Positions 62,311 to 64,000 of a stretch of 64,000 bases of DNA are shown here, one piece after another. Position 1 is the first letter of the stretch. Each line of letters begins with the position of its first letter. Under the pieces are notes generated by a model that saw only the letters and a program-made list of their open reading frames with translations, did no database searches and was not told the DNA's origin. The position numbers were made by a program, and so were the translations under genes. The stretch spans positions 124,001-188,000 of the forward strand of contig NZ_BMJB01000001.1 of NCBI RefSeq assembly GCF_014642855.1. Reading direction: 5' to 3'. The stretch comes from Edaphobacter acidisoli (GTDB lineage: Bacteria; Acidobacteriota; Terriglobia; Terriglobales; Acidobacteriaceae).

Positions 62311-64000
62311 ATGGAATTCCATATTTCTCGCCGCGTGCGCGAACAAATTGATCTCAGCGATTTGCTCTTCAGCTTTTCGGGCAATGTGATCTTCGCGAAC
62401 CTGGCGGCTAGTCGCAATTTGGCCGAAAAGATGCAGGCACTCAGTGCTGGAAAAAGAGATAGTCATCAAACCATAAATGGTGCGGCATTGTTTGCGATGG
62501 GCTTGATTGACGAGCTCAGTCACGCGCTGGTTGCAAGTTATCGTAAGAAGACTGACCCGGCCGTGCTTGCAAAAGGACTAGAGTTTCTCTCTGCAAACCT
62601 CGGTAAGAAAGATCGGGACGAACTTCTCCTTGCCTTTACAGATCAATTTCCGAATGTCGCTATCTTCCGAAATGAAACAACTGCGCAAACCTGGCTCAAC
62701 GGACAGACGGACAGCATTTCGAATCAGGAGGCAGCACTCGAGGAACTGCTCTTACTCTGGCTGGCCAATGCGAACCCGGCGTTTTCAGCCTTTAAAGTGC
62801 TCTTCGACGATGAAGGACTCAAGGAATCGACCAGATATAAGATCGCAACCTCCGCCCTCCCTGGGTATTTCAAAACGCGGCCGCCTGTCGAATCCGGGCT
62901 AGGGGATTTATTAGAGGCGTTGCGAGCACCGATGTTGGCATCGCCTGACTCCCTTACAGGTCAATTGGATTACATTCGTGAATACTGGTCTCCTCTTGTT
63001 GGCGACGATTTAAAGCGAATTTTTCTGGCAATAGATGTGTTGCGAGAGGAAGAGATTGCGATCTGGATGCGCTTTCATCCTCCAGGGCCAGTGACACACA
63101 GGCATGGCGAGCATGGTGGGATGGCAGAAGGCTTTGCTGGAGACGAATATGTAGGCTTCGATTCTGAGGTGAGAAATCAGGGATTGTCACGCCGCCTCTA
63201 TGCAAAGGATTACCAGGCACCCTTGAACGAGTATGAGGCCTTCAGTGCTGACCAAGCATGGATGCCCACGGTCGTTTTGATCGCAAAAAACACCTATGTC
63301 TGGCTGGAGCAGCTATCCCAGAAATATGGTCGTCATATCTATCGCCTTGATCAGATTCCGGATGAGGAACTTCGCTTGCTAGTAGATCGAGGGATCACTG
63401 GCCTTTGGTTGATCGGGCTGTGGGAGCGCAGCACTGCATCGAAGACCATCAAACGGCTTCGGGGCAATAACGATGCCGTTGCATCTGCGTATTCACTCAA
63501 AAACTACACGATCGCGCAGGATCTTGGTGGGGAATCGGCATTCCGCCACCTGAAGCAGCAAGCAGCGACGGTCGGACTGAGGTTGGCCAGCGATATGGTG
63601 CCTAATCACATGGGGATTGACTCTGATTGGGTTATCGACCATCCGGACTGGTTTCTTTCACGTCCTGACAGCCCATTTCCTGCATACAGTTTTGAGGGGC
63701 CGGATCTTTCAAGTGATTCCCGAGTAGAGATCAAAATAGAAGACCATTATTACGATCATTCTGACGCCGCAGTCGTCTTTCGCCTGCGACATCACGCTGA
63801 TGGGGTTACACGCTTTGTCTACCACGGTAATGACGGGACCTCCTTTGCATGGAATGATACGGCTCAGCTCGACTATTTACGACGTGATGTGAGAGAGCAT
63901 GTAATCCAGGTAATCCTTGAAGTCGCTAAGCGGTTTCCAATTATCCGGTTCGATGCGGCTATGGTTCTGGCAAAGCGTCACGTACAACGGTTGTGGTTTC
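62311..64000 (+). CDS. GH13 alpha-amylase-family protein with long novel N-terminus, C-terminus cut by window edge
   Basis: Open reading frame of 563 codons to the window edge. The start at ATG 62311 has GAGGAG 5 bases upstream. Residues 1 to about 380 are a helical region I do not recognise. The GH13 catalytic domain then begins: region I SDMVPNHMG and region II PIIRFDAAM, whose Asp is the nucleophile position of the alpha-amylase clan. The third and fourth regions lie beyond the window. Role is in alpha-glucan or trehalose metabolism with the divergent GH15. The exact subfamily (for example trehalose synthase, amylosucrase-like) is undecided. Confidence 0.85.
   Translation, partial: MEFHISRRVREQIDLSDLLFSFSGNVIFANLAASRNLAEKMQALSAGKRDSHQTINGAALFAMGLIDELSHALVASYRKKTDPAVLAKGLEFLSANLGKKDRDELLLAFTDQFPNVAIFRNETTAQTWLNGQTDSISNQEAALEELLLLWLANANPAFSAFKVLFDDEGLKESTRYKIATSALPGYFKTRPPVESGLGDLLEALRAPMLASPDSLTGQLDYIREYWSPLVGDDLKRIFLAIDVLREEEIAIWMRFHPPGPVTHRHGEHGGMAEGFAGDEYVGFDSEVRNQGLSRRLYAKDYQAPLNEYEAFSADQAWMPTVVLIAKNTYVWLEQLSQKYGRHIYRLDQIPDEELRLLVDRGITGLWLIGLWERSTASKTIKRLRGNNDAVASAYSLKNYTIAQDLGGESAFRHLKQQAATVGLRLASDMVPNHMGIDSDWVIDHPDWFLSRPDSPFPAYSFEGPDLSSDSRVEIKIEDHYYDHSDAAVVFRLRHHADGVTRFVYHGNDGTSFAWNDTAQLDYLRRDVREHVIQVILEVAKRFPIIRFDAAMVLAKRHVQRLWF

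Noticed and set aside
1..64000. Search for insertion sequences, integrases, phage genes and defence systems
   Set aside because: No transposase, integrase, capsid or restriction-type motif was seen in any reading frame inspected; the two remnants lack visible flanking repeats.

Overview
The window looks like chromosomal DNA from a free-living soil Acidobacterium of the Terriglobia/Acidobacteriaceae type (Edaphobacter, Granulicella or Terriglobus relatives). This is inferred from gene content. There are three very large Oar-like TonB-dependent receptors that each begin with a carboxypeptidase-regulatory (CarboxypepD_reg/CnaB) domain and end in an aromatic beta-barrel strand. There are also many secreted beta-propeller, TPR, ThuA and glycoside hydrolase proteins, a PEP-CTERM protein, Tat-exported enzymes and a Ku/LigD repair pair. 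I saw no rRNA, transposase, integrase, CRISPR array or prophage gene. I could not screen rigorously for tRNAs.

Layout, left to right. Positions 1-3000 hold a DapA-family aldolase/dehydratase (cut by the window edge), a divergent MFS organic-anion transporter and an amidinotransferase-fold hydrolase. Positions 3000-3580 carry a remnant resembling the C-terminus of 4-hydroxyphenylpyruvate dioxygenase. Positions 3577-7173 are ku and ligD, a bacterial non-homologous end-joining unit. Positions 7126-15526 (minus strand) encode a Tat-type multicopper oxidase, an AcpA/phospholipase C-family phosphoesterase, a TPR protein and a TonB receptor. Positions 15737-23056 hold a carbohydrate cluster: a Tat-exported glycosidase-like protein, a CBM9-like protein and a DUF5107-TPR protein. 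Positions 23181-25919 are an ABC-F ATPase and a small exported protein. Positions 26364-34324 are three exported proteins: a 1351-residue propeller/Ig-repeat protein, a PEP-CTERM protein and a propeller protein.

Positions 34334-42866 form a sugar-acid module: an SMP-30 lactonase, an SDR and mannonate dehydratase (uxuA), a hybrid regulator with an IclR-type DNA-binding domain joined to a sugar-binding periplasmic-protein domain, and a TonB receptor. An 11-base element repeated upstream of both the regulator and the receptor suggests they share control. Positions 42996-53513 contain a decayed GH2 glycosidase, a YVTN propeller, two related ThuA proteins, a TonB receptor, a GH116 glycosidase and a double-thioredoxin protein. 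Positions 53576-58531 are a compact sugar-catabolic locus: a divergent ROK repressor, a SIS-domain isomerase, a sugar-porter MFS and a ROK kinase, with a nested palindrome in the control region. Positions 58701-64000 hold DNA polymerase IV, a GH15 enzyme, two small unknown ORFs and a GH13 protein that runs off the end.

The shared theme is capture and breakdown of plant or microbial carbohydrate. Receptors bring oligosaccharides across the outer membrane, secreted hydrolases and binding proteins act outside, MFS carriers complete import, and lactonase, dehydratase, isomerase and kinase steps lead to central metabolism. The strongest candidates for something not yet described are the IclR-HTH/periplasmic-binding-protein regulator with its repeated DNA element and possible oxidative mannose/mannonate route, and the glycosidase-like/CBM9/DUF5107-TPR cluster.
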